Part shown: piece after piece, positions 7,506 through 15,686 of the stretch
Position numbering within the stretch: position 1 is the first letter of the stretch
Layout of the letters: each line of letters begins with the position of its first letter
Origin: Candidatus Gastranaerophilales bacterium
Lineage (GTDB): Bacteria > Cyanobacteriota > Vampirovibrionia > Gastranaerophilales > Gastranaerophilaceae
NCBI GenBank assembly: GCA_947632315.1
Contig: CANROV010000018.1
Coordinates: 1-19,631, forward strand
Direction of reading: 5' to 3'
Length of the DNA stretch: 19,631 nucleotides
Made by a program: the position numbers and the translations under genes
Notes under the pieces: model-generated
What the model saw: only the letters and a program-made list of their open reading frames with translations
Told to the model about the DNA's origin: nothing
Databases searched by the model: none

Positions 7506-8990
7506 TTTTATATTATTAAAGCTTCCGCCTGTTTCTAATAATTTAGTTTTTGACCTTATATAATCATTAAATGTTTTTATCGTCTCTTCTCTAATTGAAG
7601 GATCTAAATTATAACTTGGTACAACAGACTCAAATGCTTTTAACATACCGTTTGAATGTCGGCGTAAATTGTTTATAAAACTTAATGTTTTAGGGAATCT
7701 TTTTGATTTTTTTTCGTTGAAATAATGTGAAAGATAATAAGGTGCGCATACACAAAGAACCGGTTTATATGGTTCTGACGAAAAACATTCAATCATTTCA
7801 TTATAAAGATTTTCCGCTGAAGAAACTACTTTCTTTTTCTCTTCATCATAGTGAGTTGAATATTCTTTAAATATCCCCTTTATCGTCTGATTTAATTCTG
7901 TATCTTCCGTTAAAGTTGTGTCAATTGGAGAAAAACCGTTTTCATCAGAACCTTTTTTAACTTCATGCAGTTCTTGAATGATATTGGCAGATTCGGTTAA
8001 AATATCTTCAGGAGTAAGTTCAATACCCGTAATAGCGGTATCTCCTTTTGTTTCTGCATATTCTCTTGCTCTCCAGTATAAGTTTGAAATAGTAAAGTCT
8101 TTTTCATATTTAAGCCTGTTTTGTTCGGCAAATTCTATTATGCTGTAAGCAAATTCAGGATATATTTCATTGACCTTTTTCATAAACTCTATAACGGTTG
8201 TTCTCCGCTTTTTTAAAGTATTTGTAATAAACTCTTCAAGATTTTCAGAAAAGGGATTTATTCCATAAACTAACATTTCGCTGTTTTCAAAACCGATTTT
8301 AGAAGAAGCAGGTGCTTCATGTGCGAATGTCATTTTCATGCCGGGTATAAATTTAACGTGCTTAAATCTGTACGGATAATTTCCTATTATTCTGATTGCA
8401 TGCTTCAAGCCTTCGGTTGTATCCCTGTCTGTAAGAGCAAAATAAAAATCATTCCCTGTTTCTAAATAATATTTGTTTGCAAATTGTGATACATTATCTA
8501 ATATATCAGTTATATTCTTTTTTCCGTTTGAAAAACAACTTTGATAATCAAGATCAGCTTTATATATTCCTGATTTTAGATTTTCTTGTGAAGCTGTGAA
8601 GTTTTCTTGATTGAATTCCTTTAATACTTCTTGAAATTCATCAGGAGTAATTATAGACTTTAGTGCAGATTCGGGTATGTCTTCATCAAAATATTCTTTT
8701 AATCCTAACGATAATGCTTGTCTGAAATTCAGATTATTTTCCTTTTTCTGTTCGCTGTTTTGAACGGATTGTGCCTTTTTATTCTTTATTGTTTTTGATG
8801 GAAGTACCCCTTTGCCAAATAATATATTACCTGTATATTTGTTCGATAAACCACTACAGTATTGTTCAACATTACTGCCGTTTTGAGACGCAGGCTTTAA
8901 AATGCCCTTCTCCTGCGGATAGGCGGGATTTTGTGTCAGTAATTTACTTCGGAATTTAAGTGTATTTATATTTGAAAATTGAATTTTCAT
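7491..8990 (-). CDS. PHP-superfamily-like protein lacking metal ligands (putative pseudoenzyme)
   Basis: The start at ATG 8990 has GGGAG 5 bases upstream; a TTG at 9002 would use that site as codons. The first 140 residues are lineage-specific and include an LFGKG segment (about 57-61). The rest follows the order of a PHP phosphoesterase domain: motif I (ADLDYQSCFSNG, 145-156, where DLHxHxxxSDG is usual), motif II (TDRDTTEGL, from 187, for TDHDT), IPGMKMTF (215-222, for PGxEI), motif III (VCAPYYL, from 414, for AHP) and motif IV (TGGSFNN, 487-493, for GGSDFH). Each expected metal-binding His or Asp is replaced, so hydrolase activity is unlikely; a binding or regulatory role is inferred. A long insertion lies between motifs II and III. 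The gene follows the 92-residue small protein by 16 bases, as an operon. The assignment rests on motif order seen by eye; a structure prediction could overturn it. Confidence 0.65.
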   Translation of the reverse strand: MKIQFSNINTLKFRSKLLTQNPAYPQEKGILKPASQNGSNVEQYCSGLSNKYTGNILFGKGVLPSKTIKNKKAQSVQNSEQKKENNLNFRQALSLGLKEYFDEDIPESALKSIITPDEFQEVLKEFNQENFTASQENLKSGIYKADLDYQSCFSNGKKNITDILDNVSQFANKYYLETGNDFYFALTDRDTTEGLKHAIRIIGNYPYRFKHVKFIPGMKMTFAHEAPASSKIGFENSEMLVYGINPFSENLEEFITNTLKKRRTTVIEFMKKVNEIYPEFAYSIIEFAEQNRLKYEKDFTISNLYWRAREYAETKGDTAITGIELTPEDILTESANIIQELHEVKKGSDENGFSPIDTTLTEDTELNQTIKGIFKEYSTHYDEEKKKVVSSAENLYNEMIECFSSEPYKPVLCVCAPYYLSHYFNEKKSKRFPKTLSFINNLRRHSNGMLKAFESVVPSYNLDPSIREETIKTFNDYIRSKTKLLETGGSFNNIKSMSV

Positions 8991-9006
8991 CCTGACTCCC
9001 AAATGG

Positions 9007-9285
9007 TTATTTCTTCCTCATAAGTAATAAACTGATTGTTCCTGCTATTACTACCGAAACTATTTTTGGTAAAAAATTATCTTTATTTTTCTGCTTATTG
9101 GTTAATTGTTTAATTCCTCTTCTATATTCATCCTGCTGAGACAGTATTTTATCTATTGAATATTTTGGCAAGCTATCAGGGGCAGTTATAACTTGGGAAT
9201 TCTTTTTAAAAGAATTAAATTTTTCAACTGCATTTTTTGATGTGTTATTTGTATTTAATGTTAGGGAATTAATAATATTAGCCAT
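9007..9285 (-). CDS. Small protein with C-terminal membrane segment, unknown function
   Basis: I do not recognise this 92-residue protein. The first 70 residues are polar and rich in Asn, Ser, Lys and Gln. The C-terminus has one hydrophobic stretch (about 73-88) ending in MRKK, so it looks anchored by its tail with the body in the cytoplasm. There is no signal peptide. AAGG lies 7 bases before the ATG. The next gene, the degenerate PHP protein, starts 16 bases after its stop, so they are likely one transcript and could work together. It is divergent from the large GH13 gene across a 195-base AT-rich gap. Confidence 0.65.
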   Translation of the reverse strand: MANIINSLTLNTNNTSKNAVEKFNSFKKNSQVITAPDSLPKYSIDKILSQQDEYRRGIKQLTNKQKNKDNFLPKIVSVVIAGTISLLLMRKK

Positions 9286-9334
9286 ATTCTTACCTTAAGT
9301 TAACTAATACAAAACATAAATATTATTTGTCTTA

Positions 9335-9369
9335 TTTTTGTAATTTTGAGTTTAAAATTTTACAAAAAT
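9335..9369. repeat. 10-bp perfect inverted repeat in the divergent promoter region
   Basis: ATTTTTGTAA (9335-9344) and its exact complement TTACAAAAAT (9360-9369) flank a 15-base spacer, midway between the small anchored protein and the GH13 gene. It could be an operator serving both directions, but the DNA is so AT-rich that chance cannot be excluded. The rest of the gap (9286-9480) shows no RNA gene. Confidence 0.3.
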
Positions 9370-9448
9370 TTACGAAAATATATGTAAACATTTGTTAAAA
9401 TAAATATTAAAATAAAGCAATAAAAAGTATTTATAGGAATTAAAATAA

Positions 9449-9454
9449 TATAAT
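9449..9454 (+). promoter_or_regulatory. Candidate -10 element for the GH13 gene
   Basis: A perfect TATAAT lies 26 bases before the GTG start, with AAGGAG following at 7 bases from the GTG. No clear -35 is seen at 16-18 bp spacing. Confidence 0.4.
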
Positions 9455-9480
9455 CTCTGCATGCATAAAGGAGTAAAAAA

Positions 9481-12400
9481 GTGAATATTAAAGGGAATAA
9501 ATTAAATTTTCAGAATTTGTCTTTTGCAGGTCATAAAAAAGTAATTGATAAAAAAGGGTATAATATTCATAATTTTTACTATATATTTGATTCAAATAAA
9601 TATGATTGTGAATTAGAACTGTATAATATAGAACGAGACAGACGCGGTGACTTAAAAATAAAGGGAAGTAAAGCAGGTTCCGTACCGATGAATGACGGAA
9701 AAGTTTCTGTTGATTTTTCCTCTCCCGAATTTGTCAATATAAATCAAGATTTGGGATTTGCATATAGATTTAAACTTACGGATAAAAAATCTCCCGATAA
9801 AAAGGTATCATACGCATATGATAATGGTACGGTAATAGGTATTTTCGATAAAGAAAATACTTCAAATAAATATAATGTAATATTAAATAATAGAGCTTCA
9901 ATTGAAAAAAATGGCCCAATGCAATTAATAATGCCTGATTTGTATTATCCGGGTATAGAAAATGTTGATGGCAAGCCTACATTAAGTCAAACTTTAAGAG
10001 AACAGGTTTTATATAATGTAAGAACTCACGCAAATAAATTAGGCGGAAATTTATATGGAATTATGGAAAGACTCGATTCTCCGGAAATTAAAGATAATCT
10101 TACGGGCGTGATAAAAAAATTGCCGAGTCTTCAAGCGGAAGGTGTAAAAAGAATAGTCGGTACTCCTTTTACAAAAGATACAATATCTTCCCATTTGTAT
10201 TGGACTGAAAATGCTTATCAAATAGCACCTACATTGGGTAATGAAGAAGATTTTAAAAAACTTCAAATAGAATTATTTAAAAATGGTATTAGCTGGGTTG
10301 CTGACGCTGCTTTGGTTAATGAAGGCTTCGGCGGTATTCATATGTCTGAATTCCTTAGAAAAGGTAATGATTCATTTTCAAAAAATATGTTTAGAGCCTC
10401 TGACGGAATCGGCTTAGGTATTATCCCTTCAAAAACCGAACATACAAAAATTAAAATTATTAATGCTCCGTTTTCGGTGTCGAAAAATGGAAAAGTTAAT
10501 TTGAAAAATCCTGGCTACAATCCTAAAAAACCTACCTATATTCAATTCTATGACGACAGATTAGCAACAAAAGAACAAATAGAATCTGATTCTGTTATGG
10601 ATTTAACTACATACGGTAATAAAAATACAGATAATATTTATGATATTACAAAACATGATGACGCAGTTTATCCTTTCCCTATCGAAGTTAGTCCTCAAGA
10701 ATTGGTTATGAATTTGAAACGCACCATGACAAAAGAAGGAACAGTTAATTTAGGTGATGTTAATGTAATAAAACAGCTTGCAAACTTTAAAAATTTTTCT
10801 GTCGTTACAAAAGAAGAAGCAAAAAATCTTGAATTTTGGGATGGTAATGTTGATATAGCAAAATTAAATTTCTACAGAAGCGTTAAAGATGATTCCAAAT
10901 TTTATAATACTCCGTCCTCACAGACTGATTTTGAAAAAGGCGCATTGGCCGTTAGAGAATATGCTTTAAATATGGGCAAATATTGGACGCAATTAACTTC
11001 TGATACCTTATTAAAATATATATCAGAATCTGTTGCCGATTCCCATGCCGGTAAATCAGATACTTCTGATTCATATCTTCAAGCAATTAATTCTTTAAAA
11101 TCTTCAAAGTCTTTACCTAAAGATGTTTTAAGTAATATAGATACGGAAGTTATTCAAAATGTTCTTGACGGCGATTATTCATTAAAAAGACTTTATGATG
11201 ATGATATGAGAAATGATATAAATCCGCAAACAGATGCTATTTATAATTCAGATGAGGATATAAATCTAAATGATTATACTTTATCTGATTATATCCTAAA
11301 AAAATCAATGGATGTTCCGTTAGAAACATTACCTGTTGCAGTAAATATGCTTGGAGTATTAACATCACCTTACATCGCAAAAAAACCAAATACTGAAAAT
11401 GAACTTGGTGTTTCAAGATTTGATTTGTATAAAGCTCATAATCCTAATTTGCCTAGGAAATATTCTGTTGTCTATAATCAGGCAGAAAAATTCTATGCAA
11501 ATAAAATTGTTCCGTTTATTCAAGAGGTTGTTCAAGGTATTGACGGTATTATTGAGGAAGGAAGTATAATCAATTCTGACGGAAGCATTACCGCTAAAGG
11601 CACTAAAGTCAGCGAATACGGGAAGTATGTCCTTTCGGAAATTATTCCTGATTTAACCAGATATGCATTTGTTAAAGCATTAAATCCTAAGGCTGATGTA
11701 AAAATTAATGATAACGGTGAATTTGATTTTACTAAAGTTAATGCTGATGATATTACTATTCAGTCATTAGGCATACCGTTTGACGCTGATAACTTTTCTC
11801 CCGAAAAAGAAGCGGCAACTGTTGTTTCCGCTTTGAATAAAGGTATTGAAAATGCTTATGAAAATATTGGTTCACTCTCTGAGAAAATCTCTAAAAGATT
11901 TGAAAAACGTTCTTTAAATGATTTTAAAATGGCAGAAATGATTATTGACAGAACAGAATCAGGATTAGGCTGGAGAATAGACGCTTTAAAAGATATTGCC
12001 GCAATTGAAGCTGTCAGATCAAACGGCGATTCTATGACGCAGGCTTGGAATAATGTTACTGATTTCTGGGGTAAGTTTAATCAGGCTGTTTTGGCAATTA
12101 ATCCTCATTCATATACAACAGCAGAAATTACAGACCTTTCTGAATTATTCCAAAATGAAAATAATAAAATATTCTCAAGCGACGGTGACGCAGAAAGAAA
12201 ATTCATTGAGTCTACAGGTATTACAACAGTAGCTAATTATAATTATTTCTTCTCTTTATTGCCAGAAATGTTTGCAAGAGCTTCTTTTGAAACAGGTAAT
12301 AAAAATTGGATGAGTGAAAAACAAGAAAATCATGAGTTAAGAAATAAACTTGATCAGGGCTGGCTTGAAGAAACATATAATAATCCCGGTTTCTTGTTCC

Positions 12401-13545
12401 AAAGTCCTGATGACGGTGTAATAAATTCTTATACATTTATCGGAAATCATGATAAACCAAGAGTGCTTCATTGTTTAGGTTTGGATATGAATCTATTCCA
12501 TTCTGATTTTTCAAGTGATGAGCATAAATTAAGAGCTGCAAAATGTTTAAGAAAAAATATTAATGAAATTGATTTTTCACAAGTAAAATCTATGGCCGTT
12601 GCTATGGGCGAAAGACTAAATAATGCATTTGATTCTGTTATAGATTCTAATCCTGATATTGATAATAAGGAACAATTAAAAGAATCTGTTTCAAAAGCAA
12701 TAAGTGAATTAGCTTCAGGAACATTTAAAGGTAAAAAATTTGATGCTTCCGCATTCGGTACAAGACCTTTTGAAATCGCCATAAGAAGCGTCATTGAGCA
12801 AATGGATGAAAATGTAAAAAATAATATTGATAATGCTAAAAGTTTTAAAAATAAGAGTGAAATAGAAGCAAAAGTTTTAGAATCAATATTAACACCTGCT
12901 TATGACAGATTTTATTCCATGTATAAATTATTAACGGTTCTGCCGGGCAGTCCTACCGATTTCGCAGGCGATAGAGTTGGAGCGTCAGGTTATGAATCAA
13001 AGGCTAAAAATTATCATCAGCAAAACAGAAATGTTATTCACTGGGAATGGCTTAATGACGATAAATACGGATTTATAAAAAATTTCTATGATAATATGAA
13101 TAAAATCTCAGAATTAAGAAATGAAGAAATAAATCCTAAATTGAGTGCATTAAATGACGGCGCTACGGTTTCAATTCCCGTTGAAAAAAATCCGAAAGAT
13201 TTAAGCTGTAATGTTCAAGCATTCTTAAGATATAATGATAATGATTCTGTAGTTCTTATCCTTAATAATCTTTCGGGTGCAAATGCCCCTTATGATAAAC
13301 CTATGACAAGAAAAGCAGATGAGTATATGCTTGATAAGGTTCAATTTGCGGTTGATTCTTGTAATGCAAAACAAGGTTTACACCATGGGCTTAAAGAAGG
13401 TACTAAATTTATTAATCAAAATAACCCTGAAATTAAGTATATTGTTGTAAAAGAAGGCGATAAATATTCTTTAAAAAGAGAAGATGGTTCTCCAATTCAA
13501 ATTTTGCCTTCAGATTATAATACCTTAATTCTTTATAAAGAATAA
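9481..13545 (+). CDS. Very large GH13 (alpha-amylase family) protein
   Basis: This 1354-residue protein has no signal peptide, so it is probably cytoplasmic. The GTG start has AAGGAG 7 bases before it. After a short leader with NLSFAG (about 13-18) and a beta-rich domain to about residue 140, the alpha-amylase barrel begins: GGNLYGIMERL, then HLYWTENAYQIAPTLGNEED, then region I (WVADAALVNEG, 272-282, a variant of DVVxNH). Region II is GWRIDALKD with nucleophile Asp834, region III AEITDL with acid/base Glu882, region IV GNHD with Asp991, so the catalytic triad is intact. About 500 residues sit between regions I and II, where domain B is usually 50-150 residues. A PGSPTDFAGDRVG segment (for PGxPxxYYGxE) and a C-terminal beta-domain complete it. 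It should act on alpha-glucans such as glycogen or maltodextrin by hydrolysis or transfer; which one cannot be told. Flanked by lineage-specific genes, with no glycogen genes adjacent. Confidence 0.85.
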   Translation: MNIKGNKLNFQNLSFAGHKKVIDKKGYNIHNFYYIFDSNKYDCELELYNIERDRRGDLKIKGSKAGSVPMNDGKVSVDFSSPEFVNINQDLGFAYRFKLTDKKSPDKKVSYAYDNGTVIGIFDKENTSNKYNVILNNRASIEKNGPMQLIMPDLYYPGIENVDGKPTLSQTLREQVLYNVRTHANKLGGNLYGIMERLDSPEIKDNLTGVIKKLPSLQAEGVKRIVGTPFTKDTISSHLYWTENAYQIAPTLGNEEDFKKLQIELFKNGISWVADAALVNEGFGGIHMSEFLRKGNDSFSKNMFRASDGIGLGIIPSKTEHTKIKIINAPFSVSKNGKVNLKNPGYNPKKPTYIQFYDDRLATKEQIESDSVMDLTTYGNKNTDNIYDITKHDDAVYPFPIEVSPQELVMNLKRTMTKEGTVNLGDVNVIKQLANFKNFSVVTKEEAKNLEFWDGNVDIAKLNFYRSVKDDSKFYNTPSSQTDFEKGALAVREYALNMGKYWTQLTSDTLLKYISESVADSHAGKSDTSDSYLQAINSLKSSKSLPKDVLSNIDTEVIQNVLDGDYSLKRLYDDDMRNDINPQTDAIYNSDEDINLNDYTLSDYILKKSMDVPLETLPVAVNMLGVLTSPYIAKKPNTENELGVSRFDLYKAHNPNLPRKYSVVYNQAEKFYANKIVPFIQEVVQGIDGIIEEGSIINSDGSITAKGTKVSEYGKYVLSEIIPDLTRYAFVKALNPKADVKINDNGEFDFTKVNADDITIQSLGIPFDADNFSPEKEAATVVSALNKGIENAYENIGSLSEKISKRFEKRSLNDFKMAEMIIDRTESGLGWRIDALKDIAAIEAVRSNGDSMTQAWNNVTDFWGKFNQAVLAINPHSYTTAEITDLSELFQNENNKIFSSDGDAERKFIESTGITTVANYNYFFSLLPEMFARASFETGNKNWMSEKQENHELRNKLDQGWLEETYNNPGFLFQSPDDGVINSYTFIGNHDKPRVLHCLGLDMNLFHSDFSSDEHKLRAAKCLRKNINEIDFSQVKSMAVAMGERLNNAFDSVIDSNPDIDNKEQLKESVSKAISELASGTFKGKKFDASAFGTRPFEIAIRSVIEQMDENVKNNIDNAKSFKNKSEIEAKVLESILTPAYDRFYSMYKLLTVLPGSPTDFAGDRVGASGYESKAKNYHQQNRNVIHWEWLNDDKYGFIKNFYDNMNKISELRNEEINPKLSALNDGATVSIPVEKNPKDLSCNVQAFLRYNDNDSVVLILNNLSGANAPYDKPMTRKADEYMLDKVQFAVDSCNAKQGLHHGLKEGTKFINQNNPEIKYIVVKEGDKYSLKREDGSPIQILPSDYNTLILYKE

Positions 13546-13563
13546 AAATTTATATTATTACCG

Positions 13564-13616
13564 AAAATCCTTTTTTATTAAAATACATTTGTAGTAAGAT
13601 AATAAAAAAGGATTTT
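13564..13616 (+). promoter_or_regulatory. 17-bp perfect inverted repeat covering the cysS ribosome-binding site
   Basis: AAAATCCTTTTTTATTA (13564-13580) and its exact complement (13600-13616) flank a 19-base loop. The right arm holds AAAAAAGGA, the only Shine-Dalgarno for cysS, 8 bases before its ATG. In RNA this hairpin would hide the site; alternatively it ends transcription of the GH13 gene, with TTTTTATT following. A weak promoter (GATAAT at 13598-13603) overlaps it. The role is inferred; the symmetry is exact. Confidence 0.6.
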
Positions 13617-13620
13617 TATT

Positions 13621-15060
13621 ATGAAATTATTTAATACATATTCTAACAAAATTGAAGAATTTAAACCAATAGATGGAAATAAAGTAACAATGTATGTATG
13701 CGGGCCTACGGTATATGATTATCCTCATTTGGGCCACGCAAGATGTTATATTACCTGGGATATGTTATACAGATACTTAAAATTCAGAGGTTATGATGTT
13801 ACTTATTGCCGAAATATAACGGATGTGGATGATAAAATCTTAAAAAAAGCAAAAGAAGAGAATACAACAGCTGAAGTTATATCAAGAAGATATTATGAAA
13901 TTTTTGCAGATTCGATGAAAAAATTAAATGTCTTAAAACCCGATGTTGAACCTTTTGCGACAAAAACATTAGGTGAAATGATTTCAATAATAAAAGATTT
14001 AATTAAAAATGAATATGCATATGAAGTGGGTGGAGATGTATATTTCCGTGTAAAAAAATTTAAAGACTATGGGAAATTAAGTAAACAGCCTATTGAGGAT
14101 TTAATAGCAGGAGCAAGAGTTGAAGCTTCATCAATAAAAGAAGATGTGTTAGATTTTGCATTGTGGAAAAAAGATGAAGAATTCGGTTATCCGTCTCCGT
14201 GGGGCAAGGGGCGTCCGGGGTGGCACATTGAATGCAGTGCCATGTCAAGAAAATATTTGGGTAAACATATAGATATCCACGCCGGCGGAGCTGATTTGAT
14301 TTTCCCTCACCACGAAAATGAAATAGCTCAATCAGAGTGTGCAAACGGCTGTAAATTTGTTAATTATTGGCTTCATAACGGTTTCGTTACAATAAATAAA
14401 GAAAAAATGTCTAAATCTCTGAAAAATTTTATTACTATAGGCGATTTATTATCAAGCTATGACTCTAATACCATAAGATTATTTATTCTTACAAATCATT
14501 ATAGAATGCCTGTTGAATTTAGTGATACAGCACTTGAAGGCGCCGGAGCAGGCGCTAAACGTATTCAAACCGCTGTTAATGAAATACTTAGGTTCATAGG
14601 AAATGAGAATTTGATTGATGTATCTGATTCTGATGAAATAAAATTATTTATTGAAGCTATGGATGATGATTTAAATACATCTAAAGCACTTGCAGTAATA
14701 TTTGATGTCGTTACTAAAGCGAATAAATCTGTTGCGGAAAAAGATTTATCATCCGCAAAAAAATATGCTTCAATTCTCTTAAAATTAGCTGATGTATTAG
14801 GTTTTAGAATAGATAAAGAAAAATTATCCGAAGAAGAACTTCAGTCCAGATTAAATATTATTGTGGATAAAATGGATTTCCTTTCTGATAATGATAAATT
14901 ATTGAAAGGTTATAGCTTAATGGATAAAATCATTGAATATAGAAACAATGCAAGAAAAGAGAAAAATTGGGCTGTTGCTGATACTGTAAGAAATTTATTA
15001 GATTCAATTTCCATTGTTTTAAAAGATACAAAAGATAATACCTTGTGGGAAGAAAAATAA
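13621..15060 (+). CDS. cysS: Cysteinyl-tRNA synthetase
   Basis: CysS charges tRNA(Cys) with cysteine using ATP. Class I signatures are present: HLGH (36-39, the HIGH motif) and KMSKS (262-266). The zinc site that selects cysteine is complete: Cys27, Cys205 (in WHIEC), His230 and Glu234 (in HHENE). The 479-residue length is normal. The ATG follows AAGGA at 8 bases, and this ribosome site is inside the long inverted repeat upstream, so synthesis may be controlled at initiation. It lies 75 bases after the GH13 gene in the same direction. A hairpin about 70 bases past the stop probably ends the transcript. Nothing unusual is seen in the protein. Confidence 0.97.
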   Translation: MKLFNTYSNKIEEFKPIDGNKVTMYVCGPTVYDYPHLGHARCYITWDMLYRYLKFRGYDVTYCRNITDVDDKILKKAKEENTTAEVISRRYYEIFADSMKKLNVLKPDVEPFATKTLGEMISIIKDLIKNEYAYEVGGDVYFRVKKFKDYGKLSKQPIEDLIAGARVEASSIKEDVLDFALWKKDEEFGYPSPWGKGRPGWHIECSAMSRKYLGKHIDIHAGGADLIFPHHENEIAQSECANGCKFVNYWLHNGFVTINKEKMSKSLKNFITIGDLLSSYDSNTIRLFILTNHYRMPVEFSDTALEGAGAGAKRIQTAVNEILRFIGNENLIDVSDSDEIKLFIEAMDDDLNTSKALAVIFDVVTKANKSVAEKDLSSAKKYASILLKLADVLGFRIDKEKLSEEELQSRLNIIVDKMDFLSDNDKLLKGYSLMDKIIEYRNNARKEKNWAVADTVRNLLDSISIVLKDTKDNTLWEEK

Positions 15061-15127
15061 GGAACAATTAGTATTAATAACAGTCCTATTAAATGTACGG
15101 AAAGAGTATAGGAAGTATGAAAATACA

Positions 15128-15155
15128 AAGAACACGACTTATTAGCCGTGTTCTT
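15128..15155. terminator. Hairpin terminator between cysS and a small minus-strand gene
   Basis: AAGAACACG and CGTGTTCTT form a perfect 9-bp stem with a 10-base loop. On the minus strand the stem is followed at once by TTTGTATTTT, as expected for an intrinsic terminator of the 31-residue ORF. On the plus strand the T run (15167-15174) starts about 11 bases later, so for cysS the fit is weaker. Confidence 0.6.
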
Positions 15156-15176
15156 ATGCGGGATAAATTTTTTTAA

Positions 15177-15272
15177 TTAGTGTGCATTTCCTTTTTTCTC
15201 AAATAATGACGGAAGAGCAATGAGCAGAAAATACATTAATGCACCAAACAATAATAAGTAGAGACCATCCAT
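15177..15272 (-). CDS. 31-residue single-pass membrane protein, unknown function
   Basis: A short ORF in the gap after cysS has a strong ribosome site (AAAGGA 8 bases before ATG), a single hydrophobic segment and a plausible terminator 21 bases past its stop. The protein starts MDGLYLLLFG, continues hydrophobic to about residue 23 (ALPSLF) and ends with the charged tail EKKGNAH. This is the shape of small membrane subunits such as KdpF or CydX types, but no kdp or cyd gene is near and I make no family call. Nothing else explains this stretch. It is shorter than usual gene-calling cut-offs, so it would be missed in automatic annotation. Confidence 0.6.
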   Translation of the reverse strand: MDGLYLLLFGALMYFLLIALPSLFEKKGNAH

Positions 15273-15344
15273 AACACAATTCCTTTTTTATTCTATCTGT
15301 ACACTTATACATTACCCAAAATTAAAAAAAATTAAACGTTAGTA

Positions 15345-15350
15345 TATAAT
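15345..15350 (+). promoter_or_regulatory. Candidate -10 element, near-leaderless start of the zinc-ribbon gene
   Basis: TATAAT ends 12 bases before the ATG at 15363. Transcription would begin about six bases from the start codon. No Shine-Dalgarno is visible. The -35 match (TTAAAA at 17 bp) is weak. Confidence 0.4.
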
Positions 15351-15362
15351 ATAATAATAAAT

Positions 15363-15686
15363 ATGGATAAATCAAAAATAGTAAAACTTTTTTCAAATAT
15401 GTGCTGCAGCTCCTGCAAAAGTGATTTTGATGAAAATTCAATTTCAATAAAAAGGCGGGAAAAAGATTTATTAGTGCTGAAAATTAAATGCAGTAAATGT
15501 GGTAAAAGCTTTGGGCTTGCATTTTTAGGTATAGATGTCTTAGATGTAAAAGAAGATGAAACTCCTCTTGAAATAAAAGAATGTCCTCTGCCTATTACAA
15601 CTGATGATGTTATTGATGCCCATAACTTTATTGATAAACTGCAAAAGGATTGGACTAAATATATTCCGGATGAATTAAAAAATTAG
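15363..15686 (+). CDS. Small zinc-ribbon protein, unknown function
   Basis: This 107-residue protein has two CxxC pairs, CSSC (15-18) and CSKC (43-46), placed as in a four-cysteine zinc ribbon, with beta-strand-like sequence between them. An acidic second half follows (to residue 107), including a KECPLP turn and a helix around HNFIDKLQKDW. It is probably cytoplasmic; DNA, RNA or protein binding are all possible. I do not recognise the family. The start has no ribosome site and a TATAAT just upstream, suggesting translation from a leader of only a few bases. The last 32 bases overlap the 3' end of the convergent radical-SAM remnant, which suggests a DNA rearrangement at this point. Confidence 0.7.
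   Translation: MDKSKIVKLFSNMCCSSCKSDFDENSISIKRREKDLLVLKIKCSKCGKSFGLAFLGIDVLDVKEDETPLEIKECPLPITTDDVIDAHNFIDKLQKDWTKYIPDELKN

Noticed and set aside
12468..12794. 108-codon open frame on the minus strand
   Set aside because: It lies inside the GH13 coding sequence close to catalytic region IV and has no ribosome site; shadow frame.
13546..13620. T-box type leader before cysS
   Set aside because: Only 75 bases separate the genes, with no room for a specifier loop and no T-box consensus; a simple inverted repeat is what is seen.
15118..15177. 19-codon ATG frame after cysS with AGGAAG upstream, running through the hairpin
   Set aside because: The peptide is highly basic with no recognisable feature, and the hairpin explains the sequence better. 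A leader peptide is possible but nothing downstream on the plus strand would be attenuated.
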